From the NCBI GenBank assembly GCA_002392385.1, contig DGGX01000027.1, forward strand, positions 1 through 19,871: 19,871 nt of DNA, in the 5' to 3' direction. Shown here one piece after another: positions 14,001 to 19,871 of this stretch. Position 1 is the first letter of the stretch, and the number at the start of each line of letters is the position of its first letter. The translations under genes and the position numbers were made by a program. This DNA is from Lachnospiraceae bacterium UBA3863. Its GTDB lineage: Bacteria; Bacillota; Clostridia; Lachnospirales; Lachnospiraceae. The notes beneath the pieces are model-generated. The model did not search any database and was not told the origin of the DNA. It saw nothing but the letters and a program-made list of their open reading frames with translations.

Positions 14001-14305
14001 GACTGGCAGAGCAGATATCCTGGGAAACGGAGGGTACCATTCTCTACCTGCGGATCGACAATGAGCTGAACATTCTGGACACGGTCCGAAAGGCCTCCAG
14101 GCCGGAAGCCCGCGTCCGTCAGGCAGCCGGGTATGTTCCGCAGACAGGCGCCATCGTGACACTGCGCATACGGCCGGACGGCCTGGCCTATGAGGCCGGC
14201 GCTTTCACCCATCTGACACCGGCGGAACTGATCGGACAGGGACGGGAGGAACTCGGCGGGCGCGAACCCGATGAAGAAATGAAGGCCAGATACGGGCTGC
14301 CGTGA
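11009..14305 (+). CDS. TIR domain - transmembrane - beta-propeller protein
   Basis: A 1098-residue predicted membrane receptor. Residues 1-140 are a TIR domain: YNAFISYRHNERD, IFRDKEELTITSDLGENIRQ, LIVICSPELKESRWCMLEIE. Glu93 in WCMLE occupies the place of the catalytic glutamate of NAD-cleaving TIR domains. A basic helical linker (about 150-193) leads to one membrane helix (about 195-215, GMIAGTAAVLMSGAISYLLW). A helical stalk (QAVNLAGQSEALLEADDRVR and following) comes next, and then about 800 residues of short beta-rich, WD40-like repeats, enough for two propellers. Positive charge before the helix places TIR inside and the propeller outside. Related proteins are common in gut Clostridia but of unknown role. 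There is no NTPase domain. ATG follows AGGAGGGG (10997-11004). TIR call is firm; NADase activity and propeller number are inferred. Confidence 0.88.
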   Translation: MGLHYNAFISYRHNERDSLAAGTIQRELERFRIPAEIRRRTGINRIDRIFRDKEELTITSDLGENIRQALAESDHLIVICSPELKESRWCMLEIETFLSMRGRDRILTVVTEGEPEEVIPEVLQQQVGYVAQEDGSETEVIRKIEPLACDYRQAVRDKRAMRRANREELPRLAAALLGCAYDELVRRQQQYRMRRLGMIAGTAAVLMSGAISYLLWSRAAIRDQYRQTLRSQAVNLAGQSEALLEADDRVRALQLALAALPDEAVPERPVTQEALGALTDALRAYEVSDRAVSTWLYSARNEIRSMALSEGGRYLLALDEMWGLTVYDTESREQLEVWKIGGGEDVPDFLPVGETDAVVWQGNSLFSMDYVRGEQNWAWTLGSAGIHVLPLDGGRSLLAENRHTLLIMDAATGDILDEYEQSEEEAETGWLDGDRGMAVSPSGNRVAVMQRAYLDESQETESTLAAAAGMRVAVWDRQAGTMQFIEDVSLAYGEKLAFFGEDHLVICARNDAHVSGESLEQRETVTLTEDPLQIFCASFEDGVWRGTFRAGLSYTQEPVKILLEEVPAPQAYTEDRAEPAGGDRRAMAVVCGDALLVLDPAEGHIFCDRRINGNTVRIVSAQVHCLRLLTREGAAVEVSYAPPGVTREKVYAGGISDAVLPPGAGTWGSGTEIYVLRNGEICYYSPQTNPHYRRYADRSGSAAAGVRSSAVSGDHLAILLQDASVLLADTRSGQTRMVRLEGKGDEWLMAGDSAQQDSFLLIRNESGNGEYHFYTLTRDAILTETARTAGAGLGDSGFSLSAGFFLQAGHAFSVSAGGTWMAAQDDGHSLLVLRDGKLHRYPLEELPEEYSLIRAYRQDLIRFGTLNLPSPVWADHSGIRLLFTACSAGTGENRTFLAEPETGRVIALEDTPREGLVCAAWNEDDSRVAVTGDFVIEIFDAEGRLQARIPHSGRQVISLHWLGESLWVIYKDHAAVSYTAEGRIVNETALLYEDDLTGLAEQISWETEGTILYLRIDNELNILDTVRKASRPEARVRQAAGYVPQTGAIVTLRIRPDGLAYEAGAFTHLTPAELIGQGREELGGREPDEEMKARYGLP

Positions 14306-14348
14306 CGACAGTCCCGCAGGATATTCAGAAAACAGAGGCATAGACGAC

Positions 14349-15041
14349 ATGAAAATTCACGGACTGCAGAAAATGACGCTACTTGACTATCCCGGGCACG
14401 TAGCCTGTACGGTTTTTCTCGGGGGCTGCGATCTGCGCTGCCCCTTCTGCCATAATTACGAACTGGCTGTCGGGACGGCGCCGGCGATCATGGACGACCA
14501 GGAGCTTCTGCGTTTCCTGGAGAAGCGGAAGGGGATCCTGGACGGCGTCGCGATCACGGGCGGCGAGCCCTGCCTGCGCAAGGACCTTCCGGACCTGCTG
14601 GCGCAGATCCGGGAGATGGGATTCGGCACCAAGCTGGACACCAACGGCTTCCATCCGGACATGCTGCGGACCCTGCTGGACCGCGGCCTGGTGGACTATG
14701 CCGCCGTGGACATCAAGAACAGCCCGGCCAAATATGCCCTGACGGCCGGTGTGGACAGGGTGGACCTGGAGGCGCTGGCGGAGACGATCGGGCTCCTGAT
14801 GGGGAGCGGCATAGACTACGAGTTCCGCACCACCGTGGTGAAGGAGCTGCACAGCGCGGAGGATTTCCGCTGGATCGGCGGCATGATCAGGGGCGCCAGG
14901 CGCTATTTTCTCCAGAGCTTCACCGACCGGGACACCGTGCCCTTCGAGGGCTTCCACGCGCCGGACAAGGCGGACATGGAACACTACCTCTCCATCGCCC
15001 GCGAGTACGTTCCGGCGGCGGAGCTCCGGGGCGTGGAGTGA
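14349..15041 (+). CDS. nrdG: radical SAM activase, anaerobic ribonucleotide reductase activating type (NrdG2)
   Basis: A 230-residue radical SAM protein. The cluster motif is C27-x3-C31-x2-C34 (GGCDLRCPFCHN), preceded by TLLDYPGHVACTVFLGG, which is typical of the NrdG-like subfamily TIGR02495. A second motif, ITGGEPCLRKDL, holds the SAM-binding GGEP. Such activases use a 4Fe-4S cluster to cleave S-adenosylmethionine and place a glycyl radical on a partner enzyme, classically the class III ribonucleotide reductase NrdD. No NrdD or other glycyl radical enzyme is in the window. It begins 43 bases after the TIR gene, with only a weak AGAGG (14335-14339) site and no terminator between, so the two may share a transcript. 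It converges with the GH13 gene 13 bases away. Partner enzyme unknown. Confidence 0.88.
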   Translation: MKIHGLQKMTLLDYPGHVACTVFLGGCDLRCPFCHNYELAVGTAPAIMDDQELLRFLEKRKGILDGVAITGGEPCLRKDLPDLLAQIREMGFGTKLDTNGFHPDMLRTLLDRGLVDYAAVDIKNSPAKYALTAGVDRVDLEALAETIGLLMGSGIDYEFRTTVVKELHSAEDFRWIGGMIRGARRYFLQSFTDRDTVPFEGFHAPDKADMEHYLSIAREYVPAAELRGVE

Positions 15042-15054
15042 GAGAAAGACCGCG

Positions 15055-16383
15055 TCACACACAGAAAATAACCGGTCCGCCCTGGAGCGACAGGGTCTTC
15101 TCGAAGATGTCAACGGTACCGCCGGTCATCATGTCCGTGTAGGTTCCGTCCGGGACGTCGATCCGAATGGAGCAGGGGCGGCCGGACAGGGGGAAGATGC
15201 CGTAGACTGTCTTCCCGGGCATGTTCTTCTCGGAGAGGGCGGTATCCGCATATACTTCGTGCACGGCAAGGATCACGTCATGTCCGGGCCCGGCCGCTTC
15301 CGCGCGGAAAGCGCTGCGGGAGAGGGCGGGGTCTTTTTTGATGGCTGACATGGCTGCGATGAGGGAGGTGAGGTCCGGGCTCTCCGGGGAGGATCCGGTC
15401 AGGGCGATCGGGTCGCTGTCGAAGAGGGTCGGGTGGTGGGTGGCGCGGAATTCCTCTCCGGCGTAGATGAGGGTCGTGCCTTTTGCAAAAAGGATCCAGG
15501 CGGTCCAGCTGCGCAGAGACTTCTCATCCGGCAGGAGGGCGGCGGCGCGGGGGCGGTCGTGGTTCTCCAGGCACCGGAGCTTGCAGTAGTTGTCCGGGAA
15601 GAGGGCCTCCTGCTCCGTGATCCTGGCCAGGTACTCGTCCAGGCTGTTGCGGCCTGTCATGGCTCCGGCCTGGTATTCGTACAGGTCATAATCGTAGCAG
15701 ATGTCGAAGGCCTGGTAGAGCTCGCCGTCGCTCAGGACGGGGATCCCTTTTTTCCGGCATTCGGTGATAAAAGAATGCTCCACCGCCTCCGCCAGCCAGA
15801 TGCAGCCGGGGCGCACTTCTTCCACCTCTCTGCGGGCCCGCTTCCAGAAGTCCAGCGGGATGAGCGGCGCCACGTCGCAGCGGAAGCCGTCCACATACCG
15901 GGCCCACATCTTCAGGGTCTCGATCTGATAGTCCCAGAGACCGGGATCGGCATAGTCCAGGTCGATCACGTCCCACCAGTCGCCGATCCGGTTGCCGAAG
16001 CTCCCGTCAGCCTTGTGATAGAACCACTCCGGGTGCTCCTGGGCCAGCACGGAATCCGGCGACGTGTGATTATAGACCACGTCCAGCATTACCTGCAGGC
16101 CGGCCTGATGCGCCGCCTCGGTCAGGTGTATGAAGTCCTCCATCGTCCCCAGCCGGGGATCCACGGCCCGATAGTCCTTGATCGCATAAGGGGAGCCCAG
16201 ACTTCCCTTCCTGTGCACCTCGCCGGAGGGCTGCACCGGCAGCAGGTAGAGAATGTCGGCGCCCAGCGCCTTGATGCGCGGCAGATCCTCCTCCACCGCA
16301 CGAAAAGTGCCGGCTCCGTGATTGCGTGTGAAGACCTGATAGATCAGCTTGCTGCGAAGTTCTCTTGCGGTGTCAGCGGCCAT
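15055..16383 (-). CDS. GH13 alpha-amylase family enzyme, cytoplasmic
   Basis: A 442-residue glycoside hydrolase family 13 enzyme for alpha-glucans or maltodextrins. All four conserved regions are present: DVVYNH (101-106), GFRCDVA with nucleophile Asp170, WLAEA with acid/base Glu199, and ENHDRPR with Asp276. Early strands read IYQVFTRN and ILYLLPVQPSGE. It is compact, with a short C-terminal beta domain (about 350-442) and no carbohydrate-binding modules. There is no signal peptide, so it should act on imported oligosaccharides. The start ATG (16383-16381) is preceded by AAAGGAGG, a very strong ribosome binding site. It lies alone, convergent with the activase gene, and has its own promoter. 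Exact specificity (amylase, maltogenic, or alpha-glucosidase-like) cannot be told. Confidence 0.93.
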   Translation of the reverse strand: MAADTARELRSKLIYQVFTRNHGAGTFRAVEEDLPRIKALGADILYLLPVQPSGEVHRKGSLGSPYAIKDYRAVDPRLGTMEDFIHLTEAAHQAGLQVMLDVVYNHTSPDSVLAQEHPEWFYHKADGSFGNRIGDWWDVIDLDYADPGLWDYQIETLKMWARYVDGFRCDVAPLIPLDFWKRARREVEEVRPGCIWLAEAVEHSFITECRKKGIPVLSDGELYQAFDICYDYDLYEYQAGAMTGRNSLDEYLARITEQEALFPDNYCKLRCLENHDRPRAAALLPDEKSLRSWTAWILFAKGTTLIYAGEEFRATHHPTLFDSDPIALTGSSPESPDLTSLIAAMSAIKKDPALSRSAFRAEAAGPGHDVILAVHEVYADTALSEKNMPGKTVYGIFPLSGRPCSIRIDVPDGTYTDMMTGGTVDIFEKTLSLQGGPVIFCV

Positions 16384-16456
16384 GCTCTATGCTTCCTCCT
16401 TTATCTATCTTTACTCTTTATGGATTCCTCTTCCCTTCGGGATTCTTTTTGATTCC

Positions 16457-16462
16457 ATTATA
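16457..16462 (-). promoter_or_regulatory. -10 element of the GH13 gene
   Basis: The minus strand reads a consensus TATAAT, 73 bases before the ATG at 16383. No clear -35 is seen at 16-18 bases. The leader between them contains only a small TCCC-GAA-GGGA hairpin. Confidence 0.4.
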
Positions 16463-16520
16463 ACTGACAGCCGCCGGGGGACCATGCTTTATTTCAACCT
16501 GCTGTTGCGCTTTTTTGTCC

Positions 16521-16780
16521 TCTCACAGGGGACGGTTCCTTGTGTGAGGCCTGCCATAAAAACAGGTTCTTGAGTTAAGTAATCGAAATGCATACACATT
16601 CCCCTGAGACACGCTCTCGCTCCGTCGTAAACGCAGCGGACACTAACATTTTTCCATCGCCAGAGGCTCGGAAAAATGAAGTGCCGGCGTTTCCGAAGGG
16701 TCTCTGGGGAATGTGTATGCATTCAATTTAGTCAGAACCCTGTTTTCAAAGCCGACCACACAGAGAACCGTGCTGTGTGG
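16521..16780. repeat. ~260-base foldback (MITE-like) element
   Basis: The whole segment reads as one long imperfect hairpin. The outer arms are palindromic modules with core ACGGTTC (16521-16549 and, reversed, 16756-16780). Moving inward, AAAACAGG-TTCT (16559-16570) matches its complement at 16735-16747, ATGCATACACATTCCCC (16588-16604) matches perfectly at 16706-16722, TCGTAAACGC (16624-16633) matches near 16686-16695 with one change, and CATTTTTCC (16647-16655) pairs with 16670-16678 around a 14-base loop. It contains no transposase. Its form fits a non-autonomous foldback transposon or a compound palindromic repeat. Open frames crossing it look repeat-derived and are not called. Confidence 0.75.
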
Positions 16781-16857
16781 AGGTGGGGAAAAGGGCGAAA
16801 GCAGGGCGACAGAGCAAGCCTATCGCCTCGCCTTTGCCCCCGGTTCCCTGTGAGAGG
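16756..16857. repeat. second foldback unit sharing a module with the first
   Basis: The reversed module at 16756-16780 also pairs, in part, with a shortened forward copy at 16840-16857 (CGGTTCCCTGTGAGAGG). Between them GGGCGAAAGCAGGGCGA (about 16793-16809) pairs imperfectly with TCGCCTCGCCTTTGCCC (16823-16839). The result is another hairpin that shares one end with the 260-base element, as in mosaic palindromic repeats. Confidence 0.55.
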
Positions 16858-16919
16858 TCTCCGCTGCGTGCATGAACAGACACGGGATGGCTGCTCATTT
16901 GAAACAGTGCATCACACAG

Positions 16920-16947
16920 CTCTCACAGAGAACCGTCCCCTGTGCGA
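16920..16947 (-). repeat. palindromic repeat module, fourth copy
   Basis: Reads CACAGAGAACCGTCCCCTGT (16924-16943) with flanking bases like the other copies; the reverse complement carries the ACGGTTC core. The stretch 16858-16919 before it holds no gene or motif that I can support. Confidence 0.7.
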
Positions 16948-16986
16948 CCCGCAGAAAACCTGGCTTTTTTGCCTTTTCAGCCTCGC

Positions 16987-17017
16987 CCTCACACACAGAA
17001 CCGTCACCTGTGTGAGG
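16987..17017 (-). repeat. palindromic repeat module, fifth copy
   Basis: CCTCACACA at the left pairs with TGTGTGAGG at the right around the core AGAACCGTCACC, a near-perfect hairpin. The right end touches the candidate -35 box of the aconitase X operon, so the repeat may influence that promoter or end transcription coming from the left. Confidence 0.7.
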
Positions 17018-17045
17018 TGACCTGCGCGAGAAAATCAGTTACAAT
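17017..17045 (+). promoter_or_regulatory. promoter of the aconitase X operon
   Basis: GTGACC (17017-17022, four of six consensus bases) and TACAAT (17040-17045, five of six) are spaced by 17 bases. Transcription would start near 17052, 55 bases before the ATG at 17107. Confidence 0.45.
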
Positions 17046-17106
17046 AAAAGTATGAGGCGGAAGGAACCACCAGAAACTGAAACTGTAACGGAAAGGAGTG
17101 GCTGAT

Positions 17107-18459
17107 ATGATTCTGAATGAGGAACTGCTCGCCGTGCAGAGAGGGGAGCAGGGGGAGGCCATGCGCAAGGTGCTGAACACGCTGGTGATGTACGGCGAGG
17201 CGTTCGGGGCGGAGCGGATGGTGAAGATCACCGGCCGGATGGGGCATGCGGTGATCGGAACAGGCAGCATGACGTGGAAGCCGGTTTTTGACCTGATGGA
17301 GGAGCTGATCGAGGGAGGGGCGCTGCCGCGGCAGAGCTTCACGACCGATCCGCGGGGCGTGGAGCCGCATGTGCCGATGAGCCTCATGGACCGGGCGATG
17401 TTCAAGCTGATCTTCTCCGGCCAGAAGCGGATGGAGAAGGAGTGGGAGCGCATGGGCATCAAGGACAGCAATGCCTACACGTGCACATCCTACATGGAAG
17501 AAGTCGGCAATATTCCGGAGTACGGGGACATCCTGGGCTGGGCGGAGTCCTCGGCGGTCTCCTATGCCAACTCGGTGATCGGCGCCCGGTGCAACCGCAA
17601 CTCGGGTATTCTGGAGCTGATGTCCAATATTCTGGGCTATGTGCCGGAATTCGGCCTCCTCACGGACGAGGGGAGGAAGGCGGACTGGATCATCGAGGTC
17701 CGCTGTGACAAGCGGCCCGAACCCCAGCTGCTGGGCAGCGCCATCGGGTTCAAGTGCGTGGAGGACGTGCCTTTTATCCGGGGGCTGGATAAGTGGATCG
17801 GCACGGAGCTCACGCAGGATGCCAAGGATTATCTGAAGGACATGGGCGCCGCGGCGGCCTCCAACGGCTCGGTCGGGCTCTACCATGTGGAGAACCTGAC
17901 GCCCGAGGCGGTCCGGCATGCGACGGCGGACGGCGGCAATGCCCTGATCAAAGAAGATGCCAAGGTATTTGTGATCGACGACGCGGAGATCGCCCGGGTG
18001 AAGGCGAGCTACCCCAATCCCTGGGAGGAGCGGGAAGCAGCCGGCAGCGGGAAAAAGGAGAAAAACGGCGCACCCGAGCTGGCTTTTGCCGGATGTCCGC
18101 ATTTCTCCTGCGCGCAGCTCCTGGACTGGACGGAAAGGCTGTCCGAAGGGCTGCAGAAGCACGGAAACGAGAAAGTGACGGTGAACACGATCTTCTGCGC
18201 GGCGCCGGATGTGCGCGCAGCCTTTGAGGACAAGTATCCGGCGGAGGCCGCGAAGCTGGCGCAGATGGGGGTGACGGTCTCCGGGCTCTGTCCCCTGTCC
18301 TATACCTCCAACCCGCTGACGGACAAGATCCGGATCATCACCGCCTCCAATAAGCTGCGGTATTACAGTAAGGCTCGTTTCTTCAGTGAGGAAGAGCTGG
18401 TGGAGATCATCACCGGCGGCTGGAACGAGACCTGGGAGAGAGGAGGTGCCGCCCGATGA
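17107..18459 (+). CDS. aconitase X (DUF521) large/catalytic subunit
   Basis: A 450-residue aconitase X catalytic subunit, an Fe-S hydro-lyase. Known members include bacterial cis-3-hydroxy-L-proline dehydratase and archaeal phosphomevalonate dehydratase. The family opening (LNEELLAVQRGEQGEAMRKV) is present, with YGEAFGAERMVKITGRMGHA, the cysteine-containing AYTCTSYMEEVGNIPEYGD, ARCNRNSGILELMSNILGY and FAGCPHFSCAQL; these cysteines are candidates for cluster ligands. The ATG at 17107 is chosen over a GTG at 17098 because AAAGGAG (17092-17098) is ideally spaced for it. The gene overlaps the small subunit by four bases (ATGA), implying translational coupling. The presence of the ene-reductase gene downstream suggests a substrate other than plain hydroxyproline may be involved. 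Family is firm, substrate is not. Confidence 0.9.
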   Translation: MILNEELLAVQRGEQGEAMRKVLNTLVMYGEAFGAERMVKITGRMGHAVIGTGSMTWKPVFDLMEELIEGGALPRQSFTTDPRGVEPHVPMSLMDRAMFKLIFSGQKRMEKEWERMGIKDSNAYTCTSYMEEVGNIPEYGDILGWAESSAVSYANSVIGARCNRNSGILELMSNILGYVPEFGLLTDEGRKADWIIEVRCDKRPEPQLLGSAIGFKCVEDVPFIRGLDKWIGTELTQDAKDYLKDMGAAAASNGSVGLYHVENLTPEAVRHATADGGNALIKEDAKVFVIDDAEIARVKASYPNPWEEREAAGSGKKEKNGAPELAFAGCPHFSCAQLLDWTERLSEGLQKHGNEKVTVNTIFCAAPDVRAAFEDKYPAEAAKLAQMGVTVSGLCPLSYTSNPLTDKIRIITASNKLRYYSKARFFSEEELVEIITGGWNETWERGGAAR

Positions 18460-18938
18460 TCAGAAAGTATAAAGGAAGAGTGGTCGTGCCCGGGGATGTG
18501 ACGGCGGACGCGCTGGTCACTCATGCGGGATTCAATACGCTGGCCAGCCTGAAGACGGCGGGGTCCTTCCTGAACCCCAAGGGTGTCATTCAGGATATGA
18601 ACAACCCGGAACTGTACAAGAAGCTGATGCCGGGCAAGGCTCTCTGCCTGCCGGAGACCATCGGATCCACCACCGGGGGCATGGTGCTCTACTGCGCCTC
18701 CGTCATGGGGGTCGGCCCCGCCTGCATGCTCTTCAGCAAGAAGGCGGACACGCTGGCTGTGGCCGGTGCGGTGCTCACAGCCAACTGGTCAGACCACCCG
18801 ATCGTGCTGGTGGACGATCTCGGCGAGGACTTCCTGAAGGAAGTGCGGGAAGGGGAGCGGATCCACGTCAAGGAGGACGGGACCGTGCTCGTGGAGAGCG
18901 AGGACACGTTTGACGCCGCGCCGGCGGCGGAGACGTAA
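18456..18938 (+). CDS. aconitase X small (swivel, DUF126) subunit
   Basis: A 160-residue DUF126 protein, the swivelling domain that completes the aconitase X active site. Family marks are VPGDVTADALVTHAGFNTLA near the start, LCLPETIGSTTGGMVLYC with the conserved glycine/serine loop (about 68-85), and DHPIVLVDDLGED. In many bacteria this domain is fused to the large subunit; here the two are separate genes with the large one first, as in the two-subunit type. AGGAGG (18440-18445) lies within the end of the large-subunit gene. The oxidoreductase gene starts 15 bases after its stop, so the three genes form one operon. Confidence 0.9.
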   Translation: MIRKYKGRVVVPGDVTADALVTHAGFNTLASLKTAGSFLNPKGVIQDMNNPELYKKLMPGKALCLPETIGSTTGGMVLYCASVMGVGPACMLFSKKADTLAVAGAVLTANWSDHPIVLVDDLGEDFLKEVREGERIHVKEDGTVLVESEDTFDAAPAAET

Positions 18939-18953
18939 GGAAGGGAGGTCCCT

Positions 18954-19871
18954 ATGAGTGCAGAAACATCTGTGAGAGAGGAATACCAGGCGCTCCTGAC
19001 CCCGTGGAAGATCGGGAACTGCGAGATCAAGAACCGGTTCGTCGTGACGTCTATGGGCGGCACGGACCTGTTCGGCTGGATGGAGCGGAACCATTTCGAC
19101 AAGGACGGGGCGAGATTCGTCCTGGAGGCGGCCAAAGGCGGCGCCGGCCTGGTGCTCCCGGGCTGTCAGCCGGTCTATAACCCCATGTTCGGCCAGTGGC
19201 TGCACAAGAACAAGAAGATGTACCAGGACCTGGCCAAATGGCTGCCGGAGTTCCACGCCACCGGCGCCAAGCTCTTCGTGCAGCTGACCGCGGGCTTCGG
19301 GCGGAGCTTCACCATCTCGGAAATGATGGAGAAGCTGTACGAGAACAAGGCCCTGCGCCTGGGCTCCAAGCCGGTCATGGACCTGGACAAGATCACGGCC
19401 AGTGCCTCTCCGGCGCCCAACCGGTGGTCGGACAAAGTCCCCTCCCGCGCCATGACTGTGGAGGAGATCAAGGAGTTCGTGGATTCTTTTGCCGAGTGTG
19501 CGCGCCTCCTGAAGGAGGCGGGGGTCGACGGCGTGGAGATCCACGCGGTACACGAGGGTTACCTGCTCGACCAGTTCACCCTCAAATATGTGAACCACCG
19601 CACAGACGAGTACGGCGGATCCTTTGAGAATCGCTATCGCTTCCCGGTGGAGATCGTGCAGGCCATAAAGGCGGTGTGCGGGAAGGATTTCCCCGTGTCG
19701 CTGCGCTACAGTGTGGTCTCCAAGACCAAGGGCTTCCGGCGCGGCGCGCTGCCGGGCGAGGAGTTCGAGGAGGCCGGGCGCGACATGGAGGAGTCCGAGC
19801 GGGCCGCCAAGTACCTGCAGGACGCCGGCTACGACATGCTCAACTGCGACAACGGCACCTACGACGCCTGG
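18954..19871 (+). CDS. Old Yellow Enzyme family NADH:flavin oxidoreductase, 3' end outside window
   Basis: The first 306 codons of an FMN-dependent oxidoreductase; the frame is open at the window edge. Motifs are LLTPWKIGNCEIKNRFVV at the N-terminus, FVQLTAGFGR for the flavin site, the substrate-binding pair H197-x-x-H200 in VEIHAVHEGYLLDQF, and NHRTDEYGGSFENRYRFPVE, the family signature. Long members of this group (2,4-dienoyl-CoA reductase, BaiCD/BaiH types) continue with a 4Fe-4S cluster and an NADH/FAD domain, which would lie outside the window. These enzymes reduce activated C=C bonds, so this one could reduce the product of the aconitase X dehydratase. ATG follows AGGGAGG (18942-18948). 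Specific substrate unknown. Confidence 0.9.
   Translation, partial: MSAETSVREEYQALLTPWKIGNCEIKNRFVVTSMGGTDLFGWMERNHFDKDGARFVLEAAKGGAGLVLPGCQPVYNPMFGQWLHKNKKMYQDLAKWLPEFHATGAKLFVQLTAGFGRSFTISEMMEKLYENKALRLGSKPVMDLDKITASASPAPNRWSDKVPSRAMTVEEIKEFVDSFAECARLLKEAGVDGVEIHAVHEGYLLDQFTLKYVNHRTDEYGGSFENRYRFPVEIVQAIKAVCGKDFPVSLRYSVVSKTKGFRRGALPGEEFEEAGRDMEESERAAKYLQDAGYDMLNCDNGTYDAW

Noticed and set aside
15433..16452. 339-codon plus-strand open frame opposite the GH13 gene
   Set aside because: The minus strand carries all four GH13 catalytic motifs; this frame is a shadow.
16521..17017. CRISPR array
   Set aside because: The repeats alternate in orientation, vary in sequence and are not separated by uniform spacers; no cas genes are present.
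16676..17020. 114-codon open frame in the repeat cluster
   Set aside because: It consists of translated repeat modules with no ribosome binding site and no protein-like core.
17098..17106. Upstream GTG start for the aconitase X large subunit
   Set aside because: It overlaps the ribosome binding site AAAGGAG itself; the ATG at 17107 has the correct spacing and gives the usual family N-terminus.

Overview
The window looks like about 20 kb of a GC-rich anaerobic Firmicute, most likely a gut or rumen Clostridia/Lachnospiraceae-type bacterium. This is inferred from strong AGGAGG-type ribosome binding sites, extended -10 promoters, an oxygen-sensitive activase (NrdG type), an ene-reductase beside an Fe-S dehydratase, lipobox signals, and the mix of glycan enzymes with LacI regulators. 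Only the first ~290 bases are clearly AT-richer than the rest.

Layout. 1-600: non-coding DNA, then the remnant of a LacI-type regulator. 624-2720: a GH3 beta-glycosidase. 2729-2917: the 3' end of a Fur/Zur-type repressor. 2920-3951: a zinc-binding ABC lipoprotein (ZnuA type). 4031-5782: an exporter-type ABC half transporter. 5886-8201 (minus): a large cytoplasmic RIFT-barrel/toroid protein related to exo-rhamnogalacturonan lyases. 8283-8513: a beta-helix gene remnant. 8578-9372: a DUF1295 membrane protein closed by a strong terminator. 9762-10784: an intact LacI regulator with its own promoter and candidate operator. 10882-10980: the 3' end of a short-chain dehydrogenase. 11009-14305: a 1098-residue TIR - transmembrane - beta-propeller protein. 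14349-15041: a radical SAM activase. 15055-16383 (minus): a cytoplasmic GH13 alpha-amylase. 16384-17106: a repeat-rich intergenic region built from foldback elements. 17107 to the window end: an operon of aconitase X large and small subunits followed by an Old Yellow Enzyme family oxidoreductase cut by the window edge.

Functional reading. The GH3, RIFT-barrel and GH13 proteins all lack signal peptides, so they probably finish degradation of imported plant oligosaccharides. The LacI proteins fit that theme. The zinc lipoprotein has lost its adjacent repressor, and no znuB/znuC is in view. The aconitase X/ene-reductase operon suggests a pathway that dehydrates a hydroxy acid and then reduces the resulting double bond.

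Most notable: (a) the TIR protein has Toll-like-receptor topology (TIR inside, one membrane segment, large propeller outside); (b) the 16521-17017 repeat cluster contains a ~260-base near-complete hairpin followed by more copies of its terminal module, the last abutting a promoter; (c) there are at least five gene relics, mostly 3' ends, at module boundaries; (d) an 11-base inverted repeat could let read-through RNA mask the ribosome binding site of the ABC exporter. All family names come from reading motifs by eye; no database search was run.
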